Positions 58,881 through 64,000 of a DNA stretch of 64,000 nt are shown here, piece by piece. Source of the DNA: Desmodus rotundus. Lineage: Eukaryota; Chordata; Mammalia; Chiroptera; Phyllostomidae. Position numbers and translations under genes: made by a program. The notes below the pieces were generated by a model. The model did not search any database. It saw only the letters and a list, made by a program, of their open reading frames with translations, and had not been told where the DNA came from. The first letter of the stretch is position 1; the number at the start of each line of letters is the position of its first letter. The stretch covers positions 31,220,470 to 31,284,469 of the forward strand of contig NC_071394.1 of the NCBI RefSeq assembly GCF_022682495.2. Reading direction: 5' to 3'.

Positions 58881-59598
58881 CGATTTTTACCTCAATTTTT
58901 TGAACTCTTTCTTTTATTCTCATTTTTAAATTTTTAAAATTGTTTATACTATACACTTGTCCCAATTTCTTCCCTTTTGCCTCCCTCCACCCATCCCACC
59001 ACCCCTCCCTTAGGCAATCCCCTCTCCACTGTCCATGTCCATGGGTCATTCATACATGTTCTTTGACTAGTCCCTTCCCCTTCCTTCCACCATTCCCCGC
59101 TTCCCCTCCCCCTCCTACAGTTATCAGTCTGATCCATGGCTCTCATTCTATTTTTCTCATTAGTTTATATTGTTCATTAGATTCTAGTTATAAGTGAGGT
59201 CCATAGGGTATTTGTCTTTTGCTGACTGGCTTATTTCACTTAGCATCATACACCTATTTTTTTTTTTTTAAAAAAGCATTCCTAACTTATAGTCCACATG
59301 AGCTATAGCAAGTGAGTTTCCAAAAGAAAAGGTTTCCACTAATCCCAAACAACATACTATTATGCATAAATGTTGTTTAGATACTATCTCCTTAGATGAC
59401 AACCTTTACCGCAGCCTCCATCCCTCCCAAGATTTCTGACACTCTTACATCACACTAAAGAAAAGAGGAAATCTCATACCTGATTCCTTAAAAATACTTT
59501 TAGATTCTTCACTCCTATTTATTTGGCCCTTTATAATTTACCTTTCACATCATAGAGCCTTACCTTCTTCTCTGAGGATGGTCTAACTGGTGGGGCCC
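58300..59598 (-). other. ESRP1: ESRP1 3' untranslated region (left limit uncertain)
   Basis: Sequence downstream of the ESRP1 stop. The first 330 bases look like unique 3' UTR. From about 59258 leftwards the sequence is repeat-derived. Several minus-strand AATAAA matches exist (forward TTTATT, e.g. near 59516 and 58910), and I cannot tell which is used. The left end given is a guess. Confidence 0.4.
58915..59258 (-). mobile_element. L1 3' UTR fragment within the ESRP1 3' region
   Basis: Pyrimidine-rich sequence with CTGTCCATGTCCATGGGTCA and TTCATTAGATTCTAGTTATA, complement of L1 3' UTR, in the same orientation as ESRP1. Small open frames here are artefacts of the stop-poor CT-rich sequence. 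Confidence 0.72.
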
Positions 59599-59673
59599 TT
59601 AAATACAAACCCATTCTTTGGGCAGAGTCCTGGCCTGGTCACTTGTGTGTACAAGTCCATCCTCGGTTGCATA
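59599..59673 (-). CDS. ESRP1: ESRP1 last coding exon
   Basis: Seventy-five bases encode YATEDGLVHTSDQARTLPKE then WVCI and a TAA stop. This is the C-terminal tail of epithelial splicing regulatory protein 1, a nuclear RNA-binding protein that promotes epithelial exon choice, for example in FGFR2 and CD44 (family knowledge). The acceptor is TTTTAG and phase is 0, matching the penultimate exon. Two substitutions against the human tail as I recall it are Val and Ser in GLVHTSD, both conservative. Confidence 0.96.
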   Translation of the reverse strand, partial: YATEDGLVHTSDQARTLPKEWVCI

Positions 59674-59930
59674 CTAAAATGCAAGTTAAAACAAACAGGA
59701 TCAAAAGATGGACAAACTATCACTATGGATGGTTAGAATCTGAACTGAATACATCTACCAACAGAATTACAGGACATTTAGATGATAGAAAACAAGTTAA
59801 CACGGGTACAAGCCATATACATAACTGTTAATCCCAAGTCTTCATTTGTTACTTAACATGTCTAAGTACCTTAAAAATCCCTTCTAGGAGGAACATTAGA
59901 TTGAACACATGGATTAAAAATAAATAAATA

Positions 59931-59982
59931 AAGGAAGGAAGGAAGGAAGGAAGGAAGGAAGGAAGGAAGAAAGGAAGGAAGA
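59931..59982 (+). repeat. GGAA microsatellite
   Basis: About 12 GGAA units with one interruption, following AAATAAATAAA. In the ESRP1 last intron, about 260 bases upstream of the last exon. Confidence 0.95.
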
Positions 59983-60792
59983 CCAAACCACAACAAACAT
60001 CACCAAAACTTCAGATCCTGCTAACAAGTACAGTTTCCATGATACCACAGGTATGACTATATATCAAATATTTGAACAGCAACTATTTGCAAGGTATTGT
60101 AAAATAAACCCAATGTGTCCAAACAACTCTGTGAACTTTAAATGGTATGGATGTTATTTGTAATACCGATCTAATCTCTCTGTAGGACAGCAAGTAAAAA
60201 TCTTAGTAGTGAAAAGACCAAAGAGACAATGATTAAAGTCAGTACTTTGAGGAGAAACAAAAACTAGCACTTACTTAAAATGCAAAATCATTGACAGTAA
60301 AATATAGTGGAAAGAGCTAATGAAAAACTTAAAGGGAATTATATAAGGAATTCTTGAGAGTCCATTTCAGAATAACAGACCCATCAACTAGAATATAAAT
60401 ACAGATTTATTTTCATTACTAGAATGATATTTTCATAACCAAGTATTCTCATGGTAGTTTGTCTTCATAAATTCAGTCCTCATTCTACTGATTTCACTTA
60501 TCAAAACAGGCCTAACTCAGGTACTCTAACTTTATAAGGCTGCAGATTCAACTAGCAGAACCCATGTCCTGCATCTTGCTTAGGCTACCAGAAATCTTCA
60601 CTTTGTGGAATTCCTGCCCTTTTCAGCTTTATACCCCCCAAGCCCCTAATGAAGTATGAAAAACTTAAATTGGAGTCATTTTATAGAAAGAATTTTGCTG
60701 AGGGTAGGGGAAACATACATCCAAAAATTGTATTAAAAGATAACATGTATAGAGAATGACATAATAATATCAATTTCAGCTATAATATCAAC

Positions 60793-60810
60793 ATATTTTT
60801 TTATCTTTAA

Positions 60811-60841
<31 letters not shown>

Positions 60842-60970
60842 TCAACTTGCTGTTTCACTCATTTATGCATTCATTGGTTGCTCCTTGCACGTGCCCTGAC
60901 CGGAGATTGAATCCTACAGCCCTGGCTTGTTGGGATGATGATCTAACCAACCGAGCTGCCTGGCTCGGCC
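60793..60970 (-). mobile_element. VES-type SINE (GCATTCATTGGTT subtype)
   Basis: Antisense; a GA-dinucleotide run, TTTATGCATTCATTGGTTGC, and ends GCTGCCTGGCTCGGCC. In the ESRP1 last intron. Confidence 0.88.
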
Positions 60971-63091
60971 AAGATTTATAAACACAAGATCAAACTGTTG
61001 AGAAATTTCATTCTCTCAACCGATTATTACCAACAATTTGCTTAATATAACTAAATTATATAATTATGTAAAATGAATGATAAATAACCAGAAATCAATG
61101 AAAACCTCCCATTAAATCAGCAACAGCAATAAATACACAGTAGTTAAAGATAAAAAAATTCATCCTCTGAATTGGTCTTGTGACAAAATGTTACCTAAAG
61201 AATCTGGAATCCCATGGCTAGTGGCTATTTTCTCCTCTCAAAATAACTGAGAACAGAAAATAGTAAGAAAGCATGAAGTCTTAGAGACAGAAAATATGAG
61301 CTTTTATGTAAGATTGATATGAAATTAGGTTAGATACAAATGATTTTGAATGCATGTATTGTAATTAATTTAAAGGTCAAATTACTGAAGACATTGAAAT
61401 AAATTGACATACTGAATTTAAAATTTGAGGTCCCTACATAATCCTAACTCATTGGGTCAGTTTATAAATTCCAAGCATTTCAGAAATGAAGGCCAAATGC
61501 CTTGAGATAAAATCATTTTGCCCGGCCTTTCTGCTTCTGATGATACCAGATAACTACCCCAACCTTGAAAGGTTCCTAGGAGCTACTGGGAGATAAACTG
61601 CTGGAGACTGAAGTCATTTTATCTCATTTTAGAAGAATGTCAATCCTTTAGACACAAATCCAGAAATAATCAATATTACTCATTTGTGGTAGAATAAATA
61701 CCTGCAAAAACCAACTTGTATGCATGACTGCTTAATTCTACTCACTGTGAATGTAAAAGTTGATTAGTCAAAATAAACAAGAAGTGAATTCAGCTGACCC
61801 TAAAATCTAAAACTTCGCTAGCACTTTCTAGAATGAAAAAACAATGGGGGAAAATACAACACTCAAATGTTTACTCCATGAGATTAAGCAACCTTTTAAG
61901 TAGGCTTTGATAAAATTCTCTATTTCTTTTATAATCTAATAAACCAAAGTTTGGAAACTAACTTTTAAAAAAACCCTCTGCAAGGGCTTCCAATAGGCAG
62001 CTTATTTGGTTAGGGATGAAGCAAAGTATCTACTGATCTCTGAAAAAAAAAAAAAAAAATTTGTACTTCTGATAAGAATGTCCACTTCCATTTGGTTTTT
62101 CAGTATCAGACACAGATTTTCTTCATTTGTCACAAAATATCCTTTGTATGTTAAAAGCCCTCAAAGGCCATTATGGCAACTTGGTAGATCTGGGGCAGCC
62201 CCAGGGAGGTAATTTTAGTTGAGCTCCACAATCCTCCATGATTCATGGACGTCAAGCTTGTAAACCCCTTCTCATAGTGAGACAGCCTCTGCAGGCGCAG
62301 CCCTTAAAATACCCAACTCTACAGGACCAAGGGCCATTTTAGGATTTGACAATTACGCCTGTAAAAGCTTCTCAACTCTGAAGATTCAAGCAAAAGTTCA
62401 GCTCCAAGAAGAAAGACAATTTTTGCTATTGGTGCAGTTAAAATGCCATGTGATAATGACTTTTAGAAATTGCAAGAAAGCATCATTCGGGTTTTGGATA
62501 TTATGTGATTTAGGGTAAGGTGTCCGCTCAGATGAGATGGCAATGAGATTTTGCTCACTGTTAAAGAGCTCACTGATGGACACAGGTAATGGTGACAAGA
62601 GTAATCATCAGTTTCACAAGAATTAACTGCCCGTCATTACATAAAAGGCTCATTGAGTATCCTCCAGCGCATTTAAAGAGTTACCATCTCCTTTGTTTTT
62701 CCCCAGATAGGCAGAGAGCCCTCTAACTACTTTTTAAATACTCAACTTCAACACCATGTTTAAATATTTTTGTGTTAGCCAATTAATTTGACTTTGAGAA
62801 AACTCCTTAGCCAATCCTATTCTAGATGGCAGGACCCATGCAGCTGTGGGCCCCAAAGAACTTTTCCAAAAAAGCACCAACAGATTAAGTTCAAACAATA
62901 AGAAGAGCATGGAAAACCCCTAATCTTGTCAAAGGGATGCGCTTGAAGTCAGCACTCACACTAGTCCTCCTGACTGACTCCCTGGTTCTTTTTGCCTCCA
63001 TAAACAATCCAGTAGCACTTGTACAAATTCGAGTTTCAGATAATCGGCTTCTTTCCTGGCTGCAATCTTAGGCAAATCAATTTAAGTATTA

Positions 63092-64000
<909 letters not shown>

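Overview
This is a mammalian nuclear window, almost certainly from a bat of the Yangochiroptera. It carries about 19 copies of a tRNA-derived SINE of the VES type (body beginning CCCTGGCTGGTGTGGCTCAG, with a CT-rich 3' part). It also holds half-L1 (HAL1) elements, mariner and hAT elements with short inverted repeats, old L1/L2/MaLR remnants and two processed pseudogenes. I cannot name the species from this sequence.

Two real protein-coding genes lie on the minus strand, read right to left. At the right edge (about 58-64 kb) are the last two coding exons of ESRP1, an epithelial splicing regulator, ending in the stop codon at 59599. From about 35.3 kb to beyond the left edge is DPY19L4, a multi-pass ER membrane protein of the DPY19 C-mannosyltransferase family. 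Its CpG-island promoter and exon 1 are at about 34.8-35.4 kb. I could place exons 1 to 13 with matching splice sites and phases: 1454 coding bases, 484 codons plus 2 bases, about two thirds of the protein. The remaining exons lie left of base 1. The order ESRP1 then DPY19L4 on one strand matches human 8q22.1.

Region by region: 1-34.9 kb is DPY19L4 exons and introns, whose introns hold most of the repeats (a 1.35 kb mariner in intron 8, two short non-autonomous mariner-type elements, hAT elements, L1 pieces, SINEs). 34.8-35.4 kb is the CpG island and 5' end. 35.4-58.9 kb is intergenic: an RPL36A-type pseudogene, a PPIL1 pseudogene, a nested pair of HAL1 elements at 49.2-53.3 kb, a mariner relic at 56.8 kb and MaLR LTR pieces. 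59.6-64 kb is the 3' end of ESRP1.

I found no new multi-gene system. The most interesting points are the nested HAL1 pair with clean target-site duplications and an intact but internally shortened ORF1 in the younger copy, the Asp in DPY19L4 where active relatives have a conserved Glu, an unexplained candidate exon at 48.2 kb, and an RRM-like half domain encoded by the penultimate ESRP1 exon.
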